From positions 310,001 to 374,000 of the forward strand of contig NZ_JAIUJR010000002.1 of NCBI RefSeq assembly GCF_020166335.1: a stretch of 64,000 nt of DNA. The letters run 5' to 3'. The notes beneath the pieces were generated by a model. The model was not told where the DNA came from. It worked only from the letters and a program-made list of their open reading frames with translations, and ran no database searches. Each line of letters opens with the position of its first letter. Within the stretch, counting starts at the first letter, position 1. This stretch comes from Winogradskyella alexanderae (GTDB lineage: Bacteria; Bacteroidota; Bacteroidia; Flavobacteriales; Flavobacteriaceae). Below, piece by piece: positions 39,035 to 47,940 of the stretch. The translations under genes and the position numbers were made by a program.

Positions 39035-39110
39035 GTGTAGATATTTACCGTAAAAATAGGAATTGAAAGATTAAAATTTCAAAAAGCTAATGGCTATTTC
39101 TAAAAAAGCA

Positions 39111-39118
39111 TAACTTTG
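39111..39118 (+). promoter_or_regulatory. -7 element of rlmH, nearly leaderless
   Basis: TAACTTTG, a full TAnnTTTG match ending only 5 bases before the ATG at 39124. Transcription starting at the usual distance would begin at or within a base or two of the start codon, so the mRNA would be leaderless or almost so. Confidence 0.5.
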
Positions 39119-39123
39119 AAATT

Positions 39124-39597
39124 ATGACTATTAAACTCCTCGCTATAGGTAAAACCGACAATAGTAATCTGCAAAGCCTTATTGCCGATTACCAAAAACG
39201 CTTGGGGCATTACATAAGGTTTGAGTTTGAGATTATTGCAGATATTAAAAATGCCAAACACCTCAGCGAAAGTCAACAAAAAGACAAGGAAGGGGAGCTT
39301 ATTTTGGCCAAAACCCAAAAATCAGATGTGTTGCTATTATTGGATGAAAAGGGAAAACAACTGGATTCAGTAGCTTTTGCCAACTACCTACAAAAGCATC
39401 TAAATTCTGGAATAAAAAACTTAATTTTTGTTATTGGAGGACCCTACGGTTTCTCTGAAGCGGTCTATCAACGTGCAAATGGTAAACTAGGTTTGTCTAA
39501 AATGACTTTTTCCCACCAAATGGTACGTTTATTTTTTATAGAACAACTATACAGAGGGTTTACTATTTTAAAGAATGAACCCTATCATCATAGATAG
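39124..39597 (+). CDS. rlmH: 23S rRNA pseudouridine-1915 N3-methyltransferase RlmH
   Basis: SPOUT-family methyltransferase (157 aa). It methylates pseudouridine 1915 in helix 69 of 23S rRNA on assembled ribosomes, using S-adenosylmethionine. The trefoil-knot signature is clear: FVIGGPYGFSEAV, the LSKMTFSHQMVRLFFIEQLYRG segment and the terminal NEPYHHR. Length is typical. Its 3' end forms half of a perfect 14-base inverted repeat that continues past its stop codon. It faces the HPF-type gene, which converges on it across 48 bases. Confidence 0.97.
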   Translation: MTIKLLAIGKTDNSNLQSLIADYQKRLGHYIRFEFEIIADIKNAKHLSESQQKDKEGELILAKTQKSDVLLLLDEKGKQLDSVAFANYLQKHLNSGIKNLIFVIGGPYGFSEAVYQRANGKLGLSKMTFSHQMVRLFFIEQLYRGFTILKNEPYHHR

Positions 39598-39611
39598 TAG
39601 TAAACCCTCTG
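39552..39611. repeat. Perfect 14-base inverted repeat spanning the rlmH stop codon
   Basis: CAGAGGGTTTACTA at 39552-39565 is the exact reverse complement of TAGTAAACCCTCTG at 39598-39611, separated by 32 bases that hold the last rlmH codons and the stop. A second small hairpin (AACGC-CGTAA-GCGTT, 39621-39635) follows. There is no T-tract, so it is not a standard terminator; mRNA 3'-end protection or a role between convergent genes is possible. Confidence 0.5.
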
Positions 39612-39645
39612 GTATAATTAAACGCCGTAAGCGTTATTATGAATA

Positions 39646-39945
39646 TTAATGTGTTTTATATACTTGCTTGCGCTTTTTTAATTGGCGCGTTAAATCGTTA
39701 ATTGTTTCACTAGCGGCTAATTCGTATTCTCTTTCATTTGATGTCGCAAAAATGCGAGGACCAGGTAAACTTAATTCGATATTACAGATTTTACCTGCTT
39801 TATGGTCTTTATCGTCATGTTTAATATAAACTTGGGCGGATATGATAAACTCAAATTTGTTCGCTAATTTCTCTAGTTTTTCCGTTATAAATGCTGAAAG
39901 TGTTTCGCTTACATCAGTATTTACATATTGAAAATTCACCGTCAT
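39646..39945 (-). CDS. HPF/RaiA-family ribosome hibernation factor
   Basis: Short ribosome-associated protein (99 aa). The family pattern is present: FQYVNTDVSETLSAFITEKLEKL at the start, the middle AQVYIKHDDKDHKAGKICNIEL and the DLTRQLKKRKQ end with basic residues that contact rRNA. Short-form HPF proteins bind the 30S decoding region to silence ribosomes in stationary phase; the long-form dimerisation domain is absent, so this is the short type. It is a single gene converging on rlmH, and a 7-base inverted repeat lies upstream. Confidence 0.92.
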   Translation of the reverse strand: MTVNFQYVNTDVSETLSAFITEKLEKLANKFEFIISAQVYIKHDDKDHKAGKICNIELSLPGPRIFATSNEREYELAASETINDLTRQLKKRKQVYKTH

Positions 39946-39981
39946 ATATATACTTGTTTTAATTAATAATTCCTTACTCTA

Positions 39982-40006
39982 ATATACGATTATTAAAACC
40001 GTATAT
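39982..40006. repeat. Short inverted repeat between the glycosidase and HPF-type genes
   Basis: ATATACG at 39982-39988 and CGTATAT at 40000-40006 form 7-base arms around 11 bases. It is downstream of the glycosidase stop and upstream of the HPF-type start on the same strand. It lacks a T-tract, so an operator is as likely as a terminator. Confidence 0.3.
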
Positions 40007-40035
40007 AGCTGATAAATATCATAAATAACAACTAA

Positions 40036-41832
40036 TTATTCAAAGACAATATCATCAATGTAAATCTTATGCGGTGCACCATAAGCCTGTGCAAACAGCA
40101 CAAATCCTGAGCGTATGCAACTCAGATCTGATTTCCTGACCTTAATGGTAAACTGCTTCCAGTTTGAATCGAGTTCTATTTCTTTAGCCTCGATTGCCGA
40201 ATCTGGATAGGTCTTATCCTCGCCTATTAACCCGAAACCTACCTTTGCAACAACGCCTCCAAAATCGGACTTAGCCCAAAAGCTGAAGCGCTTGGCACCA
40301 ATGATATCATAACCTCCTAAAATGTCGCCCCAATCATTCGCAGGATCTACCAAGCCAATACCATACCAGCCACTGCGTTCTTTATAGTGAATGAGCATAG
40401 ATGTTTCTCCTCTGTAGTGCTCAGAAGTGTGGTTTAAATCTATCTCTAATGCGTCATAATTGCCCATATAAGCAGAAGCAAAATAAGGCATGTCAATAGA
40501 ATCCGTGTAGACATGAAATGGCAAGGCTACCTTAGGGACTAAAAATTTCTTTTTGCTAGCTTCGGCATCCTTAACTACTATTGAGGTTGATGCAATTCCC
40601 ATATTATTAAAGCCATCCTTAACCATGGCATACACCTTAATACTGCCGTTGACTTTTGGAAGTTGCACCTCAAAGCCGTTTTCTAAATTGCCTCTATGGT
40701 TTAACGTCAATAGCTGATTCCTGTAGCGTCTGCTCCCAACACGATGGTTGTAACCAAAACTGACCTCCAAGGCTTCATTTTCTTTATCCGTTACTTCTAA
40801 AGTCAATGGAACCCAAGACGCACTATTATTGGCGTTATCTGGTAAGGTAAAACTTTTAATTTCTGGCACATCATTTTCTGGCTTATTTCCTGTATAGGCT
40901 TCTCTAATAGCCCAATATTGAGGTCTATAGCTCCCATTAAAATGGGTCATGAGCCAAACACCGCCAAAATCGGTTCCATTGCTGTAATGAAATACATATA
41001 CACCCAAGCAATTGCTCTTATTAGTTATCCAGTCACCATAACCCTTGGCAATTGCCTCGTACTTTTGAGCATCGCTTGGTTCTATCTTAACACCATTTTT
41101 ATCTTCTACAGCGTCCCATTCGCCCATCGGGCCGAACTCCGTGATGATATACGGTTTATCAATATTGCGTTTTTTCATTTCATCCTGAAGGAAATGTGCT
41201 CCTGCGCCATAAACATTTAAGCCATAAATATCTAAAGAAGGTACATGCTCCTTCCACCAATCCATGCCAAAGGTCCATGCCTCGGTTGAAGAAATTGGGT
41301 GATTGCTATCCGTATTTTTTATAGCGCTACAAACACGTTCCAAAAACTTCGAGTAGACCAACTTTTCTTCATCTGTGGCCATATTAAGGTAAACCTCATT
41401 CCCCACGCCCCAAGCCAAAGTTGCCGGATGATCTTTGAACTGTTGCACCACTTCCATCGCATAATTGTATTGGTCTTCCATACCTTGCTTATCGTTGATG
41501 TAATCAAAACTATCATCGTCTTCCATACCAGGTCTGCCATGGCGCATCCAAATACCCACCATGACTTTTATTCCATAGGCATGCGCTATATCCATAAGCT
41601 TGGGAGTGTTTTCTCCAGTGGCCCAAAGGCGTATGGTATTCACACCCAAGTATTGTAAATCCTTAAAATACGCCTCGTAGTTGGCAACATCTTTATCATA
41701 GCCCCAAGTTGCGCCTTTGATCTCAAAAGGGGCACCATCTACCTTTAAAATCCATTGGTTATCAATCTTTTCCACAGTGGTTTGAGAAAAAGAAAAAAAG
41801 GAAAACAGCAAACAAAAAACGATATATCGCAT
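40036..41832 (-). CDS. Secreted TIM-barrel glycoside hydrolase (GH2/GH5-like)
   Basis: Exported enzyme (598 aa) with a signal peptide (about 1-16, ending FFSFS). The N-terminal half is a clan-A type (beta/alpha)8 barrel (about 20-320) with motifs EIKGATWGY, LGVNTIRLWATG and a WGVGNE acid/base (Glu146) and IITEFGPMGEWD nucleophile (Glu232), both in the expected strand 4 and 7 places. The C-terminal half has beta domains (about 325-420 Ig-like, and about 430-598 carbohydrate-binding-like, ending KIYIDDIVFE). Catalysis with retention of configuration is expected; the sugar specificity (a beta-glucan, for example) cannot be read off. There is no sorting tail, so it may be periplasmic. No polysaccharide-utilisation susCD genes are near it. 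Confidence 0.85.
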   Translation of the reverse strand: MRYIVFCLLFSFFSFSQTTVEKIDNQWILKVDGAPFEIKGATWGYDKDVANYEAYFKDLQYLGVNTIRLWATGENTPKLMDIAHAYGIKVMVGIWMRHGRPGMEDDDSFDYINDKQGMEDQYNYAMEVVQQFKDHPATLAWGVGNEVYLNMATDEEKLVYSKFLERVCSAIKNTDSNHPISSTEAWTFGMDWWKEHVPSLDIYGLNVYGAGAHFLQDEMKKRNIDKPYIITEFGPMGEWDAVEDKNGVKIEPSDAQKYEAIAKGYGDWITNKSNCLGVYVFHYSNGTDFGGVWLMTHFNGSYRPQYWAIREAYTGNKPENDVPEIKSFTLPDNANNSASWVPLTLEVTDKENEALEVSFGYNHRVGSRRYRNQLLTLNHRGNLENGFEVQLPKVNGSIKVYAMVKDGFNNMGIASTSIVVKDAEASKKKFLVPKVALPFHVYTDSIDMPYFASAYMGNYDALEIDLNHTSEHYRGETSMLIHYKERSGWYGIGLVDPANDWGDILGGYDIIGAKRFSFWAKSDFGGVVAKVGFGLIGEDKTYPDSAIEAKEIELDSNWKQFTIKVRKSDLSCIRSGFVLFAQAYGAPHKIYIDDIVFE

Positions 41833-41890
41833 GGTATTGTCTTAGAACCATAAAGCTAATCATAATTTAGTGTTTAAACGAATTATAAAG

Positions 41891-41898
41891 TACCTTTG
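41891..41898 (+). promoter_or_regulatory. -7 element of the nucleotide-hydrolase gene
   Basis: TACCTTTG, a full -7 consensus match, 22 bases before the ATG at 41921. No clear TTG at the standard distance. Confidence 0.5.
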
Positions 41899-41920
41899 AG
41901 CAACCTTAATACACCACTAT

Positions 41921-42502
41921 ATGCAACTTGTTTTTGCTACCAATAATCCCAACAAAATCAAAGAGGTACAGGCTCTGGTACCAGAACACATTAAGCTATT
42001 AAGCTTAGCTACTATTGGGTGTACCGAAGAGATTCCAGAGACTACAGGAACCATAGCAGGCAATGCCAAGCAGAAGGCCGACTATATCAAAATCCATTAC
42101 GGTTACGATTGTTTTGCAGACGATACAGGTCTAGAGGTTGAAGCCTTAAATGGCGAACCTGGCGTCGATACGGCCTATTATGCAGGACCACAACGCAATG
42201 CCAATGACAACATGAATAAGCTCCTTAAAAATCTAGAACATAAAGATAATCGAAACGCCCAATTTAAAACGGTTATTGCTTTACATCTCAATGGTGCGTA
42301 TCATGAGTTTACAGGTATTTGCAAAGGAGCGATTACTAAAAGCAAACAAGGCGATAAAGGTTTTGGTTACGATCCTGTTTTTAGACCAGAAGGCTATGAG
42401 CATACCTTTGCCGAGATTGATCTTGAGCAAAAAAACAAGATTGGCCACAGAGGTTTGGCTGTAAAACAGCTAATAGATTTTCTTAAAAATACGTCGGGTT
42501 AG
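41921..42502 (+). CDS. rdgB: Non-canonical purine NTP pyrophosphatase (RdgB/HAM1 family)
   Basis: Nucleoside-triphosphate pyrophosphatase (193 aa) that removes ITP, dITP and XTP from the nucleotide pool. The family marks are FATNNPNKIKEVQAL at the start, FADDTGLEVEALNGEPGVDTAYYAG for the metal and base site, and GKGFGYDPVF-like DKGFGYDPVFRPEG near residue 147, then HRGLAVKQL. All typical active-site residues are visible. It has its own promoter and is divergent from the glycosidase gene. The leader of the DEAD-box gene begins about 90 bases downstream. Confidence 0.95.
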   Translation: MQLVFATNNPNKIKEVQALVPEHIKLLSLATIGCTEEIPETTGTIAGNAKQKADYIKIHYGYDCFADDTGLEVEALNGEPGVDTAYYAGPQRNANDNMNKLLKNLEHKDNRNAQFKTVIALHLNGAYHEFTGICKGAITKSKQGDKGFGYDPVFRPEGYEHTFAEIDLEQKNKIGHRGLAVKQLIDFLKNTSG

Positions 42503-42589
42503 GTATTAAAATCCCAAAGAAGAAAAATTAACTTCGTTTATCATCCAATTAAAACTGAATTCATATTACCAATTAACGATACACTAAAA

Positions 42590-42618
42590 TTGTTTATCCA
42601 ATAAAAAGTCTATCTTTG
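42590..42618 (+). promoter_or_regulatory. Promoter of the DEAD-box helicase
   Basis: TTG at 42590-42592 and TATCTTTG at 42611-42618 with an 18-base spacer, a full match to the Bacteroidota pattern. Transcription would start near 42625, giving a leader of about 120 bases. Confidence 0.75.
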
Positions 42619-42637
42619 CGCCTTTATTGAGCGCGAG

Positions 42638-42703
42638 GTCCTAAAAAGTTTAGGACAGGTGTTATAAGAAGTTTAGGTTAAAGAATGTCGGTTCCCTTCT
42701 TAT
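42638..42703 (+). ncRNA. Structured 5' leader of the DEAD-box helicase mRNA
   Basis: Two hairpins are visible in the leader. GTCCTAAA (42638-42645) pairs perfectly with TTTAGGAC (42649-42656) around 3 bases. ATAAGAAG (42664-42671) pairs with CTTCTTAT (42696-42703), and GTT/AAC extends the stem across a two-base bulge. GTTTAGG occurs twice nearby. Long structured leaders are known to control cold-shock helicases, so an autoregulatory or temperature-responsive leader is inferred. Confidence 0.5.
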
Positions 42704-42743
42704 GTAACACTGCATAACATAATCGATATTTTAACCAAAACGA

Positions 42744-44525
42744 ATGATTACATTCCAAGAATTGGGTCTTAACCAAGACCTTTTAAATGCTATTACAGAC
42801 CTAGGGTTTACAAAACCTAGTGAAGTACAAGAAAAAGCAATCCCAGCATTATTAAACGAAGAACGAGACCTTGTGGCGCTAGCACAAACAGGTACGGGTA
42901 AAACCGCCGCCTTTGGGTTTCCAATGCTTCAAAAAATAGATGTTAACAGCAGAACGACACAAGGCCTTATTTTATCGCCAACGCGAGAGCTGTGTTTGCA
43001 AATTACCAACGAGCTAAAACTTTATGGCAAATATTGCAAAGGCTTAAACGTCGTTGCCGTTTATGGTGGTGCAAGCATAACAGAACAAGCTAAGCAAATA
43101 AAAAAGGGTGCACAGATTATTGTGGCGACTCCTGGCCGTATGAAAGATATGATTAGCCGTAAATTGGTAGATATATCCAAAATTGAGTATAGCGTACTCG
43201 ATGAGGCTGATGAGATGCTTAACATGGGCTTCTACGAGGATATCACAGATATTTTATCATACACTCCAGAGGACAAGAGTACCTGGTTGTTTTCAGCAAC
43301 AATGCCAAAAGAAGTGGCAGCCATTGCGCGTAAATTTATGTACGATCCTATTGAAATTACGGTAGGAAACAGAAATGAAAGTACCAATCAGGTATCGCAT
43401 GAGTACTATTTGGTGAACGGTAGAGACCGATATTTGGCACTTAAGCGTTTGGCAGATGCTAATCCTGATATATTTTCGGTGATATTCTGCAGAACGAAGC
43501 GCGATACACAAAAAGTAGCCGAAAAATTGGTAGAAGATGGTTACAGTGCAGGTGCACTCCATGGCGATCTCAGTCAAAACCAACGCGATTTGGTAATGAA
43601 AGCTTTTAGGAACAAGCAGATACAGATGCTTGTTGCAACAGATGTTGCTGCACGTGGTATTGATGTAGATGACATAACCCATGTGATTAATTACCAATTA
43701 CCAGACGAGATAGAAACTTACACTCACCGTTCTGGCAGAACAGGTAGAGCTGGTAAAACAGGTGTATCCATGGTTATTGTCGCTAAAAGTGAAGTGCGCA
43801 AAATAAAAAGTATTGAGCGCATCATAAAAAAGCAGTTTGAGAAAAAGGATATGCCATCGGGCATGGAAATTTGCGAGGTACAGCTAATGAGCCTAGCAAA
43901 CAAAATGCATAATACCGAGATAAATCATGAGATTGACGCGTTTTTAGATAGCATCAATGAACTCTTCGAAGATACAAGCAAAGAAGAATTGATTAAAAAA
44001 TTCTTTTCAGTTGAGTTTTCACGATTTTACGACTATTACAAAAAAGCAAAAGATCTTGCTGTCACAGATTCGAGTGAAGGTGGTGACAGAGCACCTTCTA
44101 ATAATGAAACGCGCTACTTTATCAATGTAGGTCGTAAGGACGGCTACGACTGGATGTCGCTTAAAGACTTCATAAAAGAAGTCTTAGAGCTTGGCAGAGA
44201 CGATGTATTTAAGGTTGATGTGAAGGACAGTTTCTCGTTCTTTAACACTGATAAATCCATGGAGAAAAGGGTATTGGACTTTTTTACGGATTTTAAATAC
44301 AATGATCGTTTTGTCAATGTTGAAATCACGGAAAATAAGGGAGGTGGTAGACGCGATCGTAGTGGCAGAGGTAAAAAACGTAATGATAGTAAACGTGGCG
44401 GAAGACGCTCATCTGATTCTGGTAATCGCAGTGAGAGAGTTGGTAGACGTTCAGGAGGTCCTAAATCTGATCGCAGACGATCAGGATCTGGTTCTGATAG
44501 ACCAAGACGCTCAAGACGCAAATAA
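42744..44525 (+). CDS. deaD: DEAD-box RNA helicase with DbpA-type domain and basic tail
   Basis: ATP-dependent RNA helicase (593 aa), probably for ribosome assembly or mRNA unwinding in the cold. The core (about 1-370) shows the Q motif FTKPSEVQEKAIP, Walker A AQTGTGKTAA, VLDEADEMLNMGF, SAT, and HRSGRTGRAG. A DbpA-like RNA-binding domain follows (about 452-530; RYFINVGRKDGYDWMSLKDF) and then a disordered tail rich in Arg, Gly, Ser and Lys (about 533-593), which would bind RNA loosely. The gene follows a long structured leader. The stop lies 11 bases from a convergent T9SS gene. Naming as deaD is by architecture; cshA-like is equally possible. Confidence 0.93.
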   Translation: MITFQELGLNQDLLNAITDLGFTKPSEVQEKAIPALLNEERDLVALAQTGTGKTAAFGFPMLQKIDVNSRTTQGLILSPTRELCLQITNELKLYGKYCKGLNVVAVYGGASITEQAKQIKKGAQIIVATPGRMKDMISRKLVDISKIEYSVLDEADEMLNMGFYEDITDILSYTPEDKSTWLFSATMPKEVAAIARKFMYDPIEITVGNRNESTNQVSHEYYLVNGRDRYLALKRLADANPDIFSVIFCRTKRDTQKVAEKLVEDGYSAGALHGDLSQNQRDLVMKAFRNKQIQMLVATDVAARGIDVDDITHVINYQLPDEIETYTHRSGRTGRAGKTGVSMVIVAKSEVRKIKSIERIIKKQFEKKDMPSGMEICEVQLMSLANKMHNTEINHEIDAFLDSINELFEDTSKEELIKKFFSVEFSRFYDYYKKAKDLAVTDSSEGGDRAPSNNETRYFINVGRKDGYDWMSLKDFIKEVLELGRDDVFKVDVKDSFSFFNTDKSMEKRVLDFFTDFKYNDRFVNVEITENKGGGRRDRSGRGKKRNDSKRGGRRSSDSGNRSERVGRRSGGPKSDRRRSGSGSDRPRRSRRK

Positions 44526-44536
44526 TAAATAGCCTA

Positions 44537-46918
44537 CTATCGTTTTAGGGTGAAATGACCTGTGTAGGTTTCATTTTTACTGGGTCGCTTTAAAATAAAC
44601 CAATAGTCTGAAGTAGGCATTAGTTTTCCATTATAGGTACCATCCCAAAAAGGTGATGCTGCATTAAGCGCGGCTAATTGTTTACCGTATCTATCAAATA
44701 TCAAAATCTCAAAGTCATTTTCATCAGGTGAGAGTTTTATAGTCCAATAAGGATTGAAGTTGTCACTATTGGGTGTAAAATATTTAGGATAACCTAAGAC
44801 AGTAACCAATTTTGATATAACACCACAACCGTTTTTATCTCTAACATAAACCGTAAATTCACCATAGGTTACATTGGAAAACGTATTGGAATCTTGGTAT
44901 ACCAAATCATCAAGCGAATATTCATAGTCGCCCGAGCCTTCAGCAAATACAGTAATGCTATTTAGGTGTTGCCATTCTTCAATTTCTAAATCAGTGATTG
45001 TGGCTAATCCTGAAGGCAAAACGCTGAACACCTTTATGGTACTGCAAGCTATTTGCGGTGCTGTATTATGGTTTTTAAATACTTCAACAGTGTACGTGCC
45101 AGCTTCATTAATAGCAATAGATGCACTACTATTTCCAGTGGACCAAAGGTAAGCATCAAAACCCTCGTCAGCATTTAATATCAATGATTCGTCCTCACAT
45201 AGTATCAGTGTTTCGTCTTCAATAATATCTGGTCGCTCCAAAATGACCAGTTCAAATGCGGTAATATCAAAACAGCTTGGATTAAAATTGTTTTGAATGC
45301 GCGCATAAACCGTTTGAGTATTAGAAATATTATAATTCAAGTCTAAAGGATTGAGACCGCTCAGTGCATTGTCTTCAGAATCATAAAACAAAACAGAAAA
45401 GGTATCAACATCTTGAGTTCCATAGACCTCATTGATTTTAGTTTCGAGATTAAAGGTGGTTAAACCGCTATCATCTTGCGATTCGCATTGATAGAAATCC
45501 ATTGGCGTATTGGCTATAGGAATTTCGTATATGGTGATTTCATCGGTTAACTCAAGTGATTGTCCTACAACAGACGCGCTAACGTTTACAGTATATATGC
45601 CTGGATTTGTATAAACATGCGCAGGATTCATGTCGTTAGAGGTGTTGCCATCTCCAAAATCCCATGTTACTGTAGCGTTATCTACCTCAGTTACCAATTC
45701 AAAAACTGTTTCACTACCAACACATGAATTATTTATACTAAATGTAGCATTGAATAGCGATTGCACAAATGGTGGTAAACCCAAAGTAACAATTCGTCCA
45801 CCCAAATCTACAGCGCCTATTTGGTAATCACAATCAGGACCTAAAGTGTTGGGATTATTGATAACATCGAGCGCTGTTTTACCCGAATTACAAACATATA
45901 TCTTACCATCGAGTGCCAACTGCAAGCCACCAAATTCATCTCCACCTTCATACAATATTGTCATAGAATCTATAATGGCATTAGCAGTGTTTAACCTTAA
46001 ATCAAACTGAAAGAGCCTTGACCCAGCTTCATTTGTAAAAAAATCAAAATTTTTGTCCGTAACGTATAACAGTTCTCCATTGGGAGAAAATTCTACACCG
46101 TATGCACCCGAGGCTGAGGAGCTATTATAAAATAGATTGTCGAGTAAAATCGGATTTGATATGACGCCAGTATTATCGTTAAAATCAAATATTTCGACAT
46201 TGCTTTCCGTACCAAATTTGGCACTTGCTATACGATTTCCGTCAGGAGAAACTTTTAAATAGCCAATAGTATTGGCAATAAACTGATCGAGTTCATTGAA
46301 ATTATCATTACCATGAAATGTACCTACTGCTGAAACAACAGGAGTTAAGTTTATGCCTTGAGGTGAGATTTGGTATGCTAAAAATTCATTGTTTCTCCAT
46401 CCGTGCGTTATAAGCCAGTAATCAATACCATTTGCATGCTTTACAGCTGTAATTTTCTCTGTACTTGGCGTTAGTAGTTCTTCATTTTTTAATGTCACGT
46501 CTCCATTTCCATTATTAAGACTCATGTCTACGATAGAGTATCTAAAACCATTATCGCCAGCAGAACTATCTACCGTAAAAACATAATATACTGTCTCAGA
46601 ACCAGGACGTGGCACGATTAAACCAGATTGGGTGCTTGAGGGATCTCCTAATAGACCAAAGCCATTTGGCATTTGATTGTGATTTTTATCCCATATCGAA
46701 ATTCCATCTGTATAAAATAGCAACTGACCGTTAGCATCTGATATTGTACCACAACCTTCATTTGTGTTCAATTGGCCATCTAAATTGAATACGGGATTTC
46801 CCGAGCTAAAATTTAAACCTGCATTGGCACCAAAAAACCAATTTGAAGCTTCACCTTGTGCAGAAACACTATGGATGAAACAACACGTTAGTACTATTTG
46901 GGTAATAATCCTTTTCAA
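44537..46918 (-). CDS. Secreted PKD-containing protein with T9SS type B sorting domain
   Basis: Exported protein (793 aa) with a signal peptide (about 1-20, ending IHSVSA). A large N-terminal region (about 22-390) resembles a beta-propeller: GTISDANGQLLFYTDGISIWDKNHNQ, KVSPDGNRIASAKFG and VEFSPNGELLYVTDKNF are blade-like segments. A PKD domain follows (about 398-465; TWDFGDGNTSNDMNPAHVY), then beta-sandwich repeats, then a type B C-terminal domain (about 705-793; KYFTPNSDNFNPYWTI, IFDRYGKQLA, ending FTLKR). This is a common flavobacterial T9SS cargo design of unknown ligand. It converges on the DEAD-box gene (11 bases). Confidence 0.9.
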   Translation of the reverse strand: MKRIITQIVLTCCFIHSVSAQGEASNWFFGANAGLNFSSGNPVFNLDGQLNTNEGCGTISDANGQLLFYTDGISIWDKNHNQMPNGFGLLGDPSSTQSGLIVPRPGSETVYYVFTVDSSAGDNGFRYSIVDMSLNNGNGDVTLKNEELLTPSTEKITAVKHANGIDYWLITHGWRNNEFLAYQISPQGINLTPVVSAVGTFHGNDNFNELDQFIANTIGYLKVSPDGNRIASAKFGTESNVEIFDFNDNTGVISNPILLDNLFYNSSSASGAYGVEFSPNGELLYVTDKNFDFFTNEAGSRLFQFDLRLNTANAIIDSMTILYEGGDEFGGLQLALDGKIYVCNSGKTALDVINNPNTLGPDCDYQIGAVDLGGRIVTLGLPPFVQSLFNATFSINNSCVGSETVFELVTEVDNATVTWDFGDGNTSNDMNPAHVYTNPGIYTVNVSASVVGQSLELTDEITIYEIPIANTPMDFYQCESQDDSGLTTFNLETKINEVYGTQDVDTFSVLFYDSEDNALSGLNPLDLNYNISNTQTVYARIQNNFNPSCFDITAFELVILERPDIIEDETLILCEDESLILNADEGFDAYLWSTGNSSASIAINEAGTYTVEVFKNHNTAPQIACSTIKVFSVLPSGLATITDLEIEEWQHLNSITVFAEGSGDYEYSLDDLVYQDSNTFSNVTYGEFTVYVRDKNGCGVISKLVTVLGYPKYFTPNSDNFNPYWTIKLSPDENDFEILIFDRYGKQLAALNAASPFWDGTYNGKLMPTSDYWFILKRPSKNETYTGHFTLKR

Positions 46919-47123
46919 TTTTTATGAAACCTTAACAATTTGGATTGAACATTTTGTCCAGTAATCTAAATTACAAACAATTGTAGAAAATGAAATATGT
47001 ATTAACATTTGAGTGATATGTATGAGGTACCATTAATGGGCATAGTTCTTGTTAATATTAAGTCAAATCTATGACGGCCATACTTTAAAATGCGTTTTGT
47101 TTAGTACATTTACATCAAAATCT

Positions 47124-47936
47124 ATGCACATAAGATACTTACTTATACTGCTTTTATGTTTTACTACAGTTAATAGCTATAGCCAAGACAATAGCACTAC
47201 TCAAGAACGTACGCGCGTTAAAGGCACGATTATTAGTAGTACTACCAATGCGCCTTTAAGTGAAGTCAATATTGTGAATATTAACCAAGTGGTTGGAACC
47301 TCAACCAACGACGATGGTGTTTTTGAAATTAGTGCTGTAGCCAATGATACACTTTTGCTTTCCTACCTAGGTTATAAATCTATAAAAGTACGTGTTACCA
47401 ATGATTGGATTAAGTTTGGGAATACCGAAATAACCATGACAGAGCTCGCATTAGCGCTTGAAGAAGTTACTGTAAAACAGCTCCAGCTCACAGGCTATTT
47501 AAAGGTTGACATGATGCAAGTGCCTATTCAATCTAATAATAGATATCGCATCTCAGGTTTACCAGGACAAGGTTATGAAGCTGGCAGACCAAATATTGCT
47601 ACAAAAGTATTAGGTGCAATTTTCAATCCTGCAGACTTCCTCTATAACATGTTTGGCAAGAAACCAAACGAAATGAAAAAGTTGAAAAAAATGAAAGAGG
47701 ATGACGAAATAAGAAATCAACTTGCCAAGCGTTTTGATCGCGAAATGTTATTGGTTTTACTTCAAGTAAATAAGTTTGATCTAGACGAAATTGTAAATCA
47801 ATGTAATTACTCCAAGGATTTTATCAATACCGCAAATGATCTTCAAATTTTAGATGCCATAAGCGAGTGCTATGAAGAATATAAGGTGATTAGCCGTAAC
47901 AATAAACGCAAGGGCAAAAAGAAAAATAGAGCTTAA
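47124..47936 (+). CDS. Exported protein with carboxypeptidase-like regulatory domain
   Basis: Protein of 270 aa with a signal peptide (MHIRYLLILLLCFTTVNSYS). A CarboxypepD_reg-like beta-sandwich follows (about 28-105; RVKGTIISSTTNAPLSEVNIV, GVFEISAVANDTLLLSYLGYKSI), of the type often found at the start of TonB-dependent receptors, but here without a barrel. The remaining 160 residues are basic and helical (KKLKKMKEDDEIRNQLAKRF; ending KRKGKKKNRA). The frame is open 25 codons further upstream, but those codons precede the signal peptide, so the ATG at 47124 is used. The last 4 bases separate it from the convergent VOC gene. It may act in the periplasm on partners unknown. Confidence 0.85.
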   Translation: MHIRYLLILLLCFTTVNSYSQDNSTTQERTRVKGTIISSTTNAPLSEVNIVNINQVVGTSTNDDGVFEISAVANDTLLLSYLGYKSIKVRVTNDWIKFGNTEITMTELALALEEVTVKQLQLTGYLKVDMMQVPIQSNNRYRISGLPGQGYEAGRPNIATKVLGAIFNPADFLYNMFGKKPNEMKKLKKMKEDDEIRNQLAKRFDREMLLVLLQVNKFDLDEIVNQCNYSKDFINTANDLQILDAISECYEEYKVISRNNKRKGKKKNRA

Positions 47937-47940
47937 TATT

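Noticed and set aside
42620..42720. Leader of the DEAD-box gene considered as a tRNA or known riboswitch
   Set aside because: No cloverleaf, anticodon arm or T-loop sequence is present, and no known riboswitch core was recognised.
43293..44532. Antisense and alternative frames under the DEAD-box gene
   Set aside because: The Leu/Arg/Pro-rich and Val/Asp-rich products are frame shadows of the Arg/Gly-rich tail and helicase core.
47049..47123. 25-codon upstream extension of the carboxypeptidase-like regulatory protein
   Set aside because: It would put residues before a standard signal peptide that begins at 47124.
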